Shown here: piece after piece, positions 33,358 to 42,713 of the stretch
How the letters are laid out: the number at the start of each line of letters is the position of its first letter
How positions within the stretch are numbered: the first letter of the stretch is position 1
Source: Bacillus manliponensis
Lineage (GTDB): Bacteria > Bacillota > Bacilli > Bacillales > Bacillaceae_G
DNA: 51,635 nucleotides
Reading direction: 5' to 3'
NCBI RefSeq assembly: GCF_000712595.1
Contig: NZ_JOTN01000024.1
Location: 1 to 51,635 of the forward strand
Position numbers and translations under genes: made by a program
The notes under the pieces: generated by a model
The model's input: only the letters and a program-made list of their open reading frames with translations
Databases searched by the model: none
What the model was told of the DNA's origin: nothing

Positions 33358-34053
33358 ATGTACAAAATTTTAATCGTAGAAGATGATCCAAACATTTCAT
33401 CTTTACTACAATCTCATATTCAAAAATACGGTTATGAAGCGGTTGTTGCTGATAACTTTGATGATATTATGGTGTCATTTAACGAAGTAAAACCACATCT
33501 TGTGTTGTTAGACGTCAACTTACCGAAGTTTGATGGTTTCTATTGGTGTCGTCAAATTCGTCATGAATCTACTTGTCCGATTATTTTCATTTCTGCACGT
33601 GCAGGTGAAATGGAGCAAATTATGGCAATTGAAAGTGGTGCGGACGATTATATTACGAAACCGTTTCACTATGACGTTGTGATGGCAAAAATTAAAGGAC
33701 AACTGCGCCGTATTTATGGTGATTATGCGCCTAACATTACAGAGCGTATTGTAGAAGTTGAAAGCTTAAAATTATATCCTGAACGTCCTGAATTACACTT
33801 CGGTCAAGAACAAGTATTACTAACAAAAAAAGAGGCCGTTTTAGCAGAAATGATTCTGTCAAAATATCCACGTACGGCAAGTCGTGAAGATTTATTAGCC
33901 GCACTTTGGGATGATGAAAGCTTTGTAGAAGAAAATACGTTAAACGTAAACATTACACGCCTTCGCAAAAAGTTTTTAGAACTTGGCATTGAAAATGCAA
34001 TCGAAACAGTGCGTGGCCTAGGTTATCGCTTAAATGCGACTTGGAGTGAGTAA
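33358..34053 (+). CDS. OmpR/PhoB-type response regulator, Bce class
   Basis: 231 residues from ATG 33358 (AAGGAGG 9 bases upstream). Receiver domain with phosphoacceptor D52 (VLLDVNLP), acidic pocket EDD (8-10), the Thr/Lys switch at ITKPF; then a C-terminal winged helix (residues ~130-231) ending VRGLGYRLNATW. First gene of a four-gene module: regulator, kinase, permease, ATPase. The order matches BceRS-BceAB systems with the permease before the ATPase. Confidence 0.92.
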   Translation: MYKILIVEDDPNISSLLQSHIQKYGYEAVVADNFDDIMVSFNEVKPHLVLLDVNLPKFDGFYWCRQIRHESTCPIIFISARAGEMEQIMAIESGADDYITKPFHYDVVMAKIKGQLRRIYGDYAPNITERIVEVESLKLYPERPELHFGQEQVLLTKKEAVLAEMILSKYPRTASREDLLAALWDDESFVEENTLNVNITRLRKKFLELGIENAIETVRGLGYRLNATWSE

Positions 34054-34055
34054 CG

Positions 34056-35054
34056 ATGAAGTTATTCCTTCGTGATCACTTCGCTTTTTTTCTACTATAC
34101 GCACTGAACTTTGGAATCATTTTTCTTCTCTATGATGCAGTAGATGGATTTCAAAATAATAAAATTTACTTCATTGTACTTAGTTTATATTTATTCATTT
34201 GTTTTTTGGCGTACCGCTATGTCCGAAACAGAAGATTGTATAGCAGATTAAGCGAACAACCAGAAAAAATGGAAGATGTATTTATTGAACGCGCGCATGC
34301 TCCTATGCCACACAGTGTAAATGAACTTGTTCGTACGCAATATCGTCTCTTCCAAAAAGAACTACAAACATATGAAGTAAAGCAGCAAGAACAGCAATTA
34401 TTTATGAATCACTGGGTACACCAAATGAAAACACCTGTATCCGTAATGCAACTTATGGTACTTGAAATGGAAGACGAACATCTCATTCCGAAGTTTAAAA
34501 AAGAGTTGGATCGTTTAAATCAAGGACTAGATATGGCACTTTATATGGCACGCTTAAATAATTTTCATGAGGACTTCCATGTTGAGTCCATTTCGTTAAA
34601 AGATACAGTAACAAAAAATATAAATAGCTTAAAAGAACTATTTATTCGAAATGGCGTCTTTCCTGTTCTAGAAGTACATTCTGATCTTACTGTTGTTTCC
34701 GATGCAAAGTGGTTAAAATTTATCATTTATCAATTGATGACCAATGCGGTGCGCTACTCTGGTGAGCGCGGTAAGAAAGTATTTTTAACAGCAAAACGAA
34801 ACGGAAAAGATATCATTTTTGAAGTGCGTGATGAAGGTGTTGGCATTCCGAAAGAAGATATTCGCAGAGTGTTCGAACCGTTTTACACTGGAAAAAATGG
34901 TCGTACATTCGGAGAATCGACGGGAATGGGACTTTACATTGTAAGTAAAATTTGTTCCTACTTAGGTCATTCTGTGAAACTGGAATCAGAAGTAGGACAA
35001 GGAACGAGCGTGAAAATCATCTTCCATAACGCTATGAAAGAAGGTGACAACTAA
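34056..35054 (+). CDS. Intramembrane-sensing histidine kinase, Bce class
   Basis: 332 residues. Two helices (~10-27, 36-53) with almost no extracellular loop: the BceS design, in which the kinase senses through its transporter. Phosphoacceptor H122 in NHWVHQMKTPVSVMQL; N box MTNAVRYSG; G boxes DEGVGIPKED and GESTGMGLYIV. Starts 2 bases after the regulator stop. Confidence 0.92.
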   Translation: MKLFLRDHFAFFLLYALNFGIIFLLYDAVDGFQNNKIYFIVLSLYLFICFLAYRYVRNRRLYSRLSEQPEKMEDVFIERAHAPMPHSVNELVRTQYRLFQKELQTYEVKQQEQQLFMNHWVHQMKTPVSVMQLMVLEMEDEHLIPKFKKELDRLNQGLDMALYMARLNNFHEDFHVESISLKDTVTKNINSLKELFIRNGVFPVLEVHSDLTVVSDAKWLKFIIYQLMTNAVRYSGERGKKVFLTAKRNGKDIIFEVRDEGVGIPKEDIRRVFEPFYTGKNGRTFGESTGMGLYIVSKICSYLGHSVKLESEVGQGTSVKIIFHNAMKEGDN

Positions 35055-37016
35055 ATGAACTTTTGGCAATTTGCATTAAAAAACGTCACTCGTAACTCAC
35101 GTTCATACTTCGCTTACTTTGTAAGTAGTGCCTTCTCGATTGCGACTTTCTTTTCATTCGCTGTTTATTTATTTCATCCGAAATTACAGTTTCAAGAAGA
35201 ATCGTATAGCATTACTTCTATCATGATATTTTCTGAAATCATTCTTGTCTTCTTTGCTTTTTTCTTTTTGCTATATTCAATCGGGACCTTTTTACATGTC
35301 CGAAAAAAGCAGTTTGGCGTATTAATGGTTTTAGGTATATCAAAAAAACAGTTAAAACGTCTCGTATTTCTTGAGAATATGTTAATTGGCATTTTATCTA
35401 TTTTCTTCGGACTGCAAATTGGGCTTGTCTTTTCACAATTTTTCCTATTAGTGACCGCAAAAATTACAAATACATCTGGTCTATATTTATATTGGCCAAC
35501 GGAAGCAATTGTTTTAACAACATCTATTTTTCTTGGACTATTTATCATCGTTTCGATGTTCACACCATCTTTAATCCGTACACGAAAAGCAGTCCAGCTG
35601 TTAAAGTCAGGGAGATCAAGAAATAAAGAACGGAAGCCTTCTATCTTTATTTCTTTATTTGGTGTTTCATGTTTAATTAGCGGATACCTTCTTGCCGCCA
35701 ATGGTACATTCTTTTTTGCCAAAGGTGTAGAAATATGGATAACATATGTTTTTATCGGTATGTTCACTGTTCCCGTTCTTGTTACGATTGGCACGTATAT
35801 ATTCTTTTCGCAAATTAGCTTTCTACTTATTCGCATTTTAAAAATGAGAAGAAAGTTTTATATGAAGCGCGTAAATATGTTGTGGATTTCTGACTTAGCA
35901 AGCCGCATTCGTACAAATATTAACATGCTATTTATCGTTGCTATGCTCTCTACTGTAGCATTTACGATGATTACATTTATATATGGATTTGGGAAGTTTA
36001 CAAAGCTAACCGTTATGTCTGACAAACCTTTTCCATTCACTTATATTTCATATGACCAGAATCCATTGGTTGATAATCATATAGCATGGCTAAACAATCG
36101 TTTAACAGAAGATGGATTTTCGTATGAGCAAATCACTGTTGACTTGTATGAGGCTAATATACAAGAAACAGAAGAAACACCGTATATGCGCGATATATAC
36201 ATTATTAGTGAAGATGATTATAACAAATTGGCAACAGCGTTACAGCTAAAAAATATTTCTGTACAAGGTAATGAAGCTTATATTCTTCCTGGCAAAGGAA
36301 TGTGGGGGGATCTTCCTCTCTACAAACCTAACGAGGCAATTACACTCGTACAAAACGCTACTTCTTTACAAGTAAAAGCGTTCAAAAGTCATAATGTTAT
36401 ACCGTCTGGAATTGCCTCAAATCTGTTTGTACTATCAAATGATTTTGTTGCCATGCTATCTCCTGAAATGGAACATATGAAAATGTATAACTTCCAAGTA
36501 ACGGATTGGGAGAAAACACATCGCATTGCGAAAGAGTTTTCCAAAAAAATGTATGCAGATAGAGAAGCCTATCCACTAGAAGAGCGCCTCTTCATGTTCT
36601 TTGAAGCTGGGGGTACATTTTATGATACAAAACAGGACGCTGCCTCTACCTTTTTAATCGGGACATTCCTTGGCGTCGTCTTCTTTATCGGTGCTGGGAG
36701 TGTGTTATATTTCCGCATGTATACCGACTTAACGAACGAGCAGGAAAAATATATTACTGTGACAAAAATCGGTTTAACAGAAAAAGAGATGCACCGCTCA
36801 GCAACGATTCAGCTTGCGATTTTATTTTTCGTTCCATATATTATGGCTTCCATTCATACTTTGTTTGCGGCCAAGATGTTTCAAGGTGTCATTAATTTAT
36901 CACTATTTACTGAGGTTACAGCTGTTCTCGTTATTTTTGGAACGATTGAGATTCTCTTCTTCTTCTTAATTCGTTCTCTCTATATCCAAAAACTATCGCG
37001 ACACGTCAAGCTATAG
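35055..37016 (+). CDS. Bce-type ABC transporter permease
   Basis: 653 residues, directly after the kinase stop (GAAGGTGA ribosome site). Ten helices with a large extracellular domain (~315-515). Same layout as the permease at 26437-28386, with shared landmarks (FWQFALKNVTRNSRSYFAYF; GVLMVLGISKKQLKRLVFLE NMLIG). Works with the adjacent kinase to sense an envelope-active peptide and with the ATPase to remove it. Confidence 0.9.
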   Translation: MNFWQFALKNVTRNSRSYFAYFVSSAFSIATFFSFAVYLFHPKLQFQEESYSITSIMIFSEIILVFFAFFFLLYSIGTFLHVRKKQFGVLMVLGISKKQLKRLVFLENMLIGILSIFFGLQIGLVFSQFFLLVTAKITNTSGLYLYWPTEAIVLTTSIFLGLFIIVSMFTPSLIRTRKAVQLLKSGRSRNKERKPSIFISLFGVSCLISGYLLAANGTFFFAKGVEIWITYVFIGMFTVPVLVTIGTYIFFSQISFLLIRILKMRRKFYMKRVNMLWISDLASRIRTNINMLFIVAMLSTVAFTMITFIYGFGKFTKLTVMSDKPFPFTYISYDQNPLVDNHIAWLNNRLTEDGFSYEQITVDLYEANIQETEETPYMRDIYIISEDDYNKLATALQLKNISVQGNEAYILPGKGMWGDLPLYKPNEAITLVQNATSLQVKAFKSHNVIPSGIASNLFVLSNDFVAMLSPEMEHMKMYNFQVTDWEKTHRIAKEFSKKMYADREAYPLEERLFMFFEAGGTFYDTKQDAASTFLIGTFLGVVFFIGAGSVLYFRMYTDLTNEQEKYITVTKIGLTEKEMHRSATIQLAILFFVPYIMASIHTLFAAKMFQGVINLSLFTEVTAVLVIFGTIEILFFFLIRSLYIQKLSRHVKL

Positions 37017-37029
37017 AAAGGTGAGTGTG

Positions 37030-37782
37030 ATGGAAGAAGTATTACACATAAAAAACGTAACGAAAGTGTATGAAGGAAAAGTTCCACATACCGCTTTAAA
37101 AAATATTAATTTACACATTGATAAAGGAGAATTCGTTGCGATTATGGGACCGTCCGGAAGCGGAAAGTCCACTTTATTAAATGTCATTTCAACAATCGAT
37201 AGCCCAACGGCAGGTGAAGTGTTTATTAATGGGAAACAACCACATACATTTCGCAGTGAAAAACTTGCCATATTTCGTCGACAAAAATTAGGTTTTGTCT
37301 TTCAAAGCTTTAACTTATTAGATACGTTAACAATCGGTGAAAACATTGTTTTACCGCTCACATTAGATAACGTACCGCTTTCTGAAATGGATCAAAAGCT
37401 TGATACAATCTCAACAAAGCTTGGCATTGATCATATTTTAAACAAACGTATCTTTGAAGTATCTGGTGGACAAGCGCAGCGCACTGCAGTCGCACGTGCT
37501 GTTATTCATAATCCAGCGCTTATTTTAGCTGATGAGCCAACAGGAAATTTAGATTCAAAAGCAGCAACAGATGTAATGGAGCTCTTTACAAAGCTAAACA
37601 AAGAAGAGGAGTCGACCATTTTAATGGTAACGCACGATCCATTCGCTGCAAGCTACTGTAGCCGCGTCATTTTTATTAAAGATGGCGAGCTCTACAACGA
37701 ACTACACCGCGGTCAATTCCGTGAAAAGTTTTATCAAGAAATATTGGATGTACTCGCACTTCTTGGCGGGAGACGAACATAA
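37030..37782 (+). CDS. Bce-type ABC transporter ATPase
   Basis: 250 residues from ATG 37030, which has AAAGGTG 6 bases upstream; in-frame GTGs at 37021 and 37027 are too close to that site. Walker A GPSGSGKSTLLN, signature VSGGQAQR, Walker B LILADEPTGNLDS, MVTHD. The last gene of the module; a terminator follows. Inducer peptide cannot be read from the sequence. Confidence 0.92.
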   Translation: MEEVLHIKNVTKVYEGKVPHTALKNINLHIDKGEFVAIMGPSGSGKSTLLNVISTIDSPTAGEVFINGKQPHTFRSEKLAIFRRQKLGFVFQSFNLLDTLTIGENIVLPLTLDNVPLSEMDQKLDTISTKLGIDHILNKRIFEVSGGQAQRTAVARAVIHNPALILADEPTGNLDSKAATDVMELFTKLNKEEESTILMVTHDPFAASYCSRVIFIKDGELYNELHRGQFREKFYQEILDVLALLGGRRT

Positions 37783-37815
37783 AATAGCCTTGTGCTCTAT
37801 GCACAAGGCTATTTT
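37781..37815 (+). terminator. Terminator of the Bce module
   Basis: AAAATAGCCTTGTGC-TCTAT-GCACAAGGCTATTTT, perfect 15-bp stem. Confidence 0.92.
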
Positions 37816-37830
37816 CAATAGTTTTTACAA

Positions 37831-38004
37831 CTAGCAGCAATATCCTCCGTAGCCTCCGTGACCGCCATAACCACAGTAGCCACCGCCACCGCCAAAGCAG
37901 CTAGCACCGATGATGATTAATAAAATAAACAATACGATAAGAAGCGCGAAGCCACCGCCGCAACCGTGACCTCCTCTATGATGCTTGTCGAAACTTTCAC
38001 CCAT
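37831..38004 (-). CDS. YjcZ-type small glycine-rich protein
   Basis: 57 residues from ATG 38004 (AAGGAGG 9 bases upstream). A His/Gly-rich N terminus (KHHRGGHGCGGG), one hydrophobic helix (FALLIVLFILLIIIGASC), then a Gly/Tyr/Cys tail with GYGGHGGYGGYCC. This is the pattern of YjcZ-family proteins, which in Bacillus are small sporulation- or coat-associated membrane proteins. Confidence 0.85.
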   Translation of the reverse strand: MGESFDKHHRGGHGCGGGFALLIVLFILLIIIGASCFGGGGGYCGYGGHGGYGGYCC

Positions 38005-38143
38005 TGTTCTTTTCCTCCTTTTCAAAATCCATATTATTAAGGGGATCCTATCATGTTCTAAATGAGCGGATTCAATTTATAGTATGTTTTCTAGGAGGAT
38101 AGGAAGCTTGTTTTTCTGAAAAACAGGCTTGTACAAAAGGGCG

Positions 38144-39250
38144 TTATTTTTTTTTCACGATATATTGCTTCGTAATTTGTTTTAGCCGTTCTCTATTTAT
38201 CGCATGTCCTAAGCCAATCTCGTTTGGCACAATTACTTTCCCATTTTGAAGCATTACTTCCGGTACAATAATATCTTGCTGCCAGTGACGATTTGATGCC
38301 GAAATATCACCTGGTATTGTGAAATTTTGAAGCGATGCAAGTGCCACGTTTTGTACACGTGAAATTCCCATCTCTACCATGCCACCGCACCAAACAGGAA
38401 TATGATGCTCTGCGCAGTAATCGTGAATACGAATCGCTTCTGTTAAGCCACCAACACGCCCTGGTTTTATATTTACAATCTTGCAGCTCCCAAGCGTAAT
38501 CGCTACCTTTGCATCTTGCAGTGAATGTATACTTTCATCTAAACAAATTGGCGTTTGTATTTGTTTTTGCAAAAATGCATGATCAAGAAAATCATCATCT
38601 GCAAGGGGCTGTTCAATCATCATTAACTGAAATTCATCTAATCGTTTCAGTTTAGCTATGTCCGCTAATGTATAAGCAGAATTGGCATCGGCCATTAACG
38701 GAAGATGCGGAAATTCCTTACGGATGTCACGTAATAATTCATAATCATTTTCCGGCTTAATTTTCACCTTAAAGCGTTGATAGCCTTCTTCTACATATGC
38801 TTCAATTCGATTTAACATATTTGTTGTTGTATCCAGTCCAATGACGACACCAACTTCAATCTCTTCCTGCGTACCACCAAGCACAGCAGCGAGTGGTTTC
38901 TGCTCTCTTTGAGCATATAAGTCCCATACCGCACCTTCCACCCCTGCTTTTGCCATCCGATTACGTTTTATATGCGAAAAGATATGAGTCAAATCGGATG
39001 GATGCTGAATCTCATGCTGAAATAAAGCTGGCAATAAAAAGTCCTCTAACATATGAAGTGCTGTTTTTACCGTTTCTTCCGTATACCACGGTTCAGAAAA
39101 CGCAACGACTTCGCCAAACCCAATGTGGCCATCTTCATCCTCTAATTCAACAACGACACTTTCTCTTTTCGTATATGTCCCATAACTTGCTGCAAATGGC
39201 GAAAGAAGTGGCATCTCTGTTATATGGAGCGCCGCTTTTACAATTTGCAT
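38144..39250 (-). CDS. menC: o-Succinylbenzoate synthase
   Basis: 368 residues, enolase superfamily. Catalytic Lys pair K161/K163 (KVKIKPE), metal ligands D188 (MADANSAY), E213 (MIEQPL) and D238 (LDES), and K262 (NIKPGR) are all present. Dehydrates SHCHC to o-succinylbenzoate in menaquinone synthesis. Relatives also racemise N-acylamino acids. Its ATG follows the menE stop with no gap, GGAGGAG inside the menE end. Confidence 0.93.
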   Translation of the reverse strand: MQIVKAALHITEMPLLSPFAASYGTYTKRESVVVELEDEDGHIGFGEVVAFSEPWYTEETVKTALHMLEDFLLPALFQHEIQHPSDLTHIFSHIKRNRMAKAGVEGAVWDLYAQREQKPLAAVLGGTQEEIEVGVVIGLDTTTNMLNRIEAYVEEGYQRFKVKIKPENDYELLRDIRKEFPHLPLMADANSAYTLADIAKLKRLDEFQLMMIEQPLADDDFLDHAFLQKQIQTPICLDESIHSLQDAKVAITLGSCKIVNIKPGRVGGLTEAIRIHDYCAEHHIPVWCGGMVEMGISRVQNVALASLQNFTIPGDISASNRHWQQDIIVPEVMLQNGKVIVPNEIGLGHAINRERLKQITKQYIVKKK

Positions 39251-40696
39251 TTACATCTCCTCCACTAACTGACGCAGCTCTCTTCGTAACAACTTTTTCG
39301 AGGCAGTGCGCGGCAATTCATTTAAAAAGTAAACAGCTTTTGGCACTTTATAACGTGCAAGCTTTTCCTCACAAAACTTGATGATGTCCTCTTCTGTTAC
39401 ATCGCTATTCTTCACAACAAACGCAATTGGTACTTCTCCCCACACTTCATCTTTTTTTCCTACTACACCAGCTTCAGCAATACTTTCATGTGCCAACAGC
39501 ACTTCTTCAATTTGTGCTGGATAAATGTTTTCTCCGCCTGAAATAATTAAATCACTGCGGCGGTCTAACACATATAAGAACCCTTCTTCATCTTTATAGC
39601 CAATATCTCCTGTATGAAGCCAGCCATCCTGAATTGCGTCACGTGTCGCATCCTCTCGGTTTAAATATCCATTCGTAATATTTGGCCCTTTTGCAACGAT
39701 TTCCCCTTCTGCATAAGGTGGTAGTTCTTCTCCATCTTTCATAATTTTAAGCTGACAAGAAAAAAGAGGCTTTCCGGCAGAACCAACCTTTGAAAGCATA
39801 TAATCAGACGACAGCGTACAAATTTGCGAAGCTGTTTCCGTCATACCATACGTTTGATACACAGGAATCTCTTTTGCGACACATGTTTCAAGAAGTGGAA
39901 GTGGAGCTGGTCCGCCCCCTAGCAAAACACATCGTAGTGACTTCGGATACATATCATTTTTCAGCCGCTCCAGTAAATCCATCAACATTTTCGAAACAAC
40001 TGAGATAATTGTTACCCCTTTCGTTTGCAGCGCTTCATGAATAAAATCAGGATCATATTTCGGAACAAATAGAATACGCATTCCATAAATAACATTTTTT
40101 ATAAGAAGCGATAAACCACCAACATGAAATAATGGTAAACAAGAAAGCCAACAATCGTCTTCACGTACACCTAAATTTAGAGCGGAACCAACTGCACTCG
40201 CCCAGTGATTTCCGTATGTTAACAGCACACCTTTTGGATTACCTGTTGTTCCTGACGTATATAACACTGTCATTACATCATGTGAGGGAAAGTCATTTTG
40301 AATGGAAACGGAATTCTTCGGTCCCTTTTTCACCTCATCTAATGTATGAACCAGCACACGTTCTGTTTGGAAAGATTGATCTGTAATACAGCAAATAACT
40401 TCAGCATCTTCCATTTGCCAAAGTAACTCTTCTCCTGAAAGACGTGTATTTAATAGGACAGCTACCGCACCTACATACGATAAGGCATGGATAACCGTCA
40501 CCATCTCTATACTATTTTTCATTAGAACAGCTACCTTGGTGCCTTTTGTTATTTGTAAATGTGATAAGTGCTCAGTAAGTGCTACAACCTCCTCATGAAG
40601 CTCTCTAAACGTTATGCTCGTTTCTTTCGTTTCAATTGCAATACGCTCTGGTGTTAAAAATGCGCGCTGCATGAGCCAGTTTGGCATCGTCTCCAT
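39251..40696 (-). CDS. menE: o-Succinylbenzoate-CoA ligase
   Basis: 481 residues, ANL adenylating enzyme. P loop [30 protein letters not shown] (A5), [22 protein letters not shown] (A7-A8) and the A10 Lys near [20 protein letters not shown]. Activates o-succinylbenzoate to its CoA thioester. AAGGAGG lies 8 bases before the ATG. It is separated from menB by a 353-bp gap containing repeats. Confidence 0.94.
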   Translation of the reverse strand: METMPNWLMQRAFLTPERIAIETKETSITFRELHEEVVALTEHLSHLQITKGTKVAVLMKNSIEMVTVIHALSYVGAVAVLLNTRLSGEELLWQMEDAEVICCITDQSFQTERVLVHTLDEVKKGPKNSVSIQNDFPSHDVMTVLYTSGTTGNPKGVLLTYGNHWASAVGSALNLGVREDDCWLSCLPLFHVGGLSLLIKNVIYGMRILFVPKYDPDFIHEALQTKGVTIISVVSKMLMDLLERLKNDMYPKSLRCVLLGGGPAPLPLLETCVAKEIPVYQTYGMTETASQICTLSSDYMLSKVGSAGKPLFSCQLKIMKDGEELPPYAEGEIVAKGPNITNGYLNREDATRDAIQDGWLHTGDIGYKDEEGFLYVLDRRSDLIISGGENIYPAQIEEVLLAHESIAEAGVVGKKDEVWGEVPIAFVVKNSDVTEEDIIKFCEEKLARYKVPKAVYFLNELPRTASKKLLRRELRQLVEEM

Positions 40697-40723
40697 CTTT
40701 ATTTCCTCCTTTCAATTAGAAGA

Positions 40724-40755
40724 AAGAGACTTGACGGAATCTCATCAAGTCTCTT
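40724..40755 (-). terminator. Hairpin in the menB-menE gap
   Basis: AAGAGACTTGA (40724-40734) pairs with TCAAGTCTCTT (40745-40755). On the minus strand a broken T tract (TTTCTTCT) follows, so it could attenuate transcription between menB and menE, or act as a processing site. Confidence 0.5.
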
Positions 40756-40779
40756 AATTGTTGTGATTTTTTCATACTA

Positions 40780-41045
40780 AGTAGAACGAGTCGGCTCCGC
40801 TTTTACTCTATCCAGCTCCAGCGGCTAGAATGTTCGGTGGCTTCGCTTCTTCCGTCGAGGCAAAAAGCGCCTCTTTGTCAGAAGCTCCATCCCCTCTCAC
40901 ATTCTGAGCGAGCCGCTTCCGCTTTTATTCTATCCAGTTCCGATGGCAAGCTCTTCGCGTCTAAGAACCTTCCGCACGAAAAGTAAAGAACACTTTTTGT
41001 GCGAAAGAACCTTAGTCGGTCAGAGTTGAACGTGCCATCTCCACT
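40780..41045. repeat. GC-rich tandem intergenic element in the men operon
   Basis: Two diverged direct copies: one from GAGTCGGCTCCGCTTTTACT, CTATCCAGCTCCAGCGGCTA G (40789) and one from GAGCGAGCCGCTTCCGCTTT, TATTCTATCCAGTTCCGATG (40908). Each is followed by a hairpin: GAGGC-AAAAAGC-GCCTC (40857-) and GCACGAAAAGTA...TACTTTTTGTGC-type (40973-41001). The CTATCCAGCTCCAGCG core is a form I know from intergenic repeats in many Bacillales genomes. Noncoding, much richer in GC than its surroundings. Confidence 0.6.
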
Positions 41046-41049
41046 TTTA

Positions 41050-41868
41050 TCACGGGAATCTTGGGAATTGTCCAAAGTCCGGACGACGTTTTTCTTTGAA
41101 TGCGTCGCGACCTTCTTTTGCTTCATCAGTTGTATAGTAAAGAAGCGTTGCGTCACCAGCAAGTTGCTGAATACCAGCAAGTCCATCTGTATCTGCGTTG
41201 AAGGCTGCTTTTAGGAAACGAAGTGCCATTGGGCTGTTTGCTAACATTTCCTCTGCCCATTGTACTGTTTCTGCTTCAAGCTGCTCTAACGGTACAACTG
41301 TATTTACTAAGCCCATATCAAGCGCTTCTTGTGCGTTGTATTGACGGCATAGGTACCAAATTTCACGAGCTTTCTTATGGCCTACTAGACGTGCTAAATA
41401 ACCAGCACCGTATCCACCGTCGAAGCTTCCTACTTTTGGACCTGTTTGTCCAAATACAGCGTTGTCCGCTGCGATTGTAATGTCACATACGATGTGCAGT
41501 ACGTGACCACCGCCAATTGCATAACCTGCAACCATCGCGATAACTGGTTTTGGAATCGCGCGAATTAAACGTTGTAAGTCTAATACGTTTAGACGTGGGA
41601 TTTGATCGTCACCTACGTATCCACCATGACCGCGAACTTTTTGGTCGCCACCAGAACAGAATGCACGTCCACCTTCACCTGTTAAAATGATAACACCAAC
41701 ATTTTGATCGTCACGAGCCATTGCAAAAGCGTCGATTAACTCCATTACCGTTTTTGGACGGAATGCGTTATGTACTTCAGGGCGGTTAATCGAAATCTTT
41801 GCGATACCATTGTATGTAGAGTAAATAATATCTTCATAATTGCCTTCTTTTACCCATTCAATAGCCAT
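41050..41868 (-). CDS. menB: 1,4-Dihydroxy-2-naphthoyl-CoA synthase
   Basis: 272 residues, crotonase fold, nearly invariant family sequence: [53 protein letters not shown] and the C-terminal [15 protein letters not shown]. Closes the naphthoate ring. AAAGGAGG lies 9 bases before the ATG. Preceded by menH with a 35-base gap. Confidence 0.97.
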   Translation of the reverse strand: MAIEWVKEGNYEDIIYSTYNGIAKISINRPEVHNAFRPKTVMELIDAFAMARDDQNVGVIILTGEGGRAFCSGGDQKVRGHGGYVGDDQIPRLNVLDLQRLIRAIPKPVIAMVAGYAIGGGHVLHIVCDITIAADNAVFGQTGPKVGSFDGGYGAGYLARLVGHKKAREIWYLCRQYNAQEALDMGLVNTVVPLEQLEAETVQWAEEMLANSPMALRFLKAAFNADTDGLAGIQQLAGDATLLYYTTDEAKEGRDAFKEKRRPDFGQFPRFP

Positions 41869-41903
41869 TTGTATGACCTCCTTTGTAAGTTACGCAAATT
41901 GCG

Positions 41904-42713
41904 TTAAATATTTTGAAGAAATCCCCTTACTATTGTATCAAACTTTTCCGGTTGTTCCACATGAATTGCATGCCCAGCACCATCAATTTTTACAAATTTC
42001 GCATTTTGGAACTCATTTTCCATCTTTTTTAAGATGTGAAAGAACTTTTCATCCCATTCACCGTTTAGTAATAAAACAGGCATTGTGAGCTTTTTTAATT
42101 CTTCCCACCAAGATGGCTGTGCCCCCGTCCCCATACCTCTTAAGCTATTTGCAAGCCCAAGCGATTTGTTACGAAGACGCTCCTCTCGAATGCGTTTTTG
42201 CTGTTTTTCTGGTAGTCGCTTTTGTGAAGAAAAAAGCGGAATGTTCTCCCACTTCTCTACAAATGACTGAATGCCATGTTCTTCGATTTTACGAGCAAGT
42301 TCTTCATCTTTTTCACGGCGCTCTTTTCTTTCATCTTCCGATTGTAACCCTGCAGTGCAATTTTCAAGAATGAGCGCTGTGATGCGGTTAGGGTGTATAC
42401 AAGCCATCGTTAACGCTAATCGCCCTCCCATTGAATAACCGAGCACGTGTGCCTTTTCAATTTGTAAATGGTCAAGCAGCGCGATAATGTGCGAGGCAGC
42501 CGTTTTGATATCATAATGCCTCATATCTTCTGGACTTTCTGTTTTCCCATGTCCAATAATATCAACTGTAATCACTTGAAAGGATTTACTCCATGGCGAT
42601 ACAAACGGTCGCCAAGTTTCTATACTCCCTGTAAAACCATGAAGGAGAAGAAGCGGTTCTCCGCTCCCATTCACTTCATATTCATACGCTACATCTTTTA
42701 ACGTAACTTTCAT
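41904..42713 (-). CDS. menH: SHCHC synthase MenH (alpha/beta hydrolase fold)
   Basis: 269 residues. Nucleophile S94 ([11 protein letters not shown]), oxyanion region [10 protein letters not shown], and the catalytic His in [14 protein letters not shown]. Eliminates pyruvate from SEPHCHC. The ATG overlaps the menD stop as ATGA, and GAGGAAAA at the end of menD is the ribosome site. Confidence 0.93.
   Translation of the reverse strand: MKVTLKDVAYEYEVNGSGEPLLLLHGFTGSIETWRPFVSPWSKSFQVITVDIIGHGKTESPEDMRHYDIKTAASHIIALLDHLQIEKAHVLGYSMGGRLALTMACIHPNRITALILENCTAGLQSEDERKERREKDEELARKIEEHGIQSFVEKWENIPLFSSQKRLPEKQQKRIREERLRNKSLGLANSLRGMGTGAQPSWWEELKKLTMPVLLLNGEWDEKFFHILKKMENEFQNAKFVKIDGAGHAIHVEQPEKFDTIVRGFLQNI

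Noticed and set aside
34056-35054. Kinase as a general sensor with an extracellular domain
   Set aside because: The two helices are separated by only a few residues, so it fits the intramembrane-sensing class instead.
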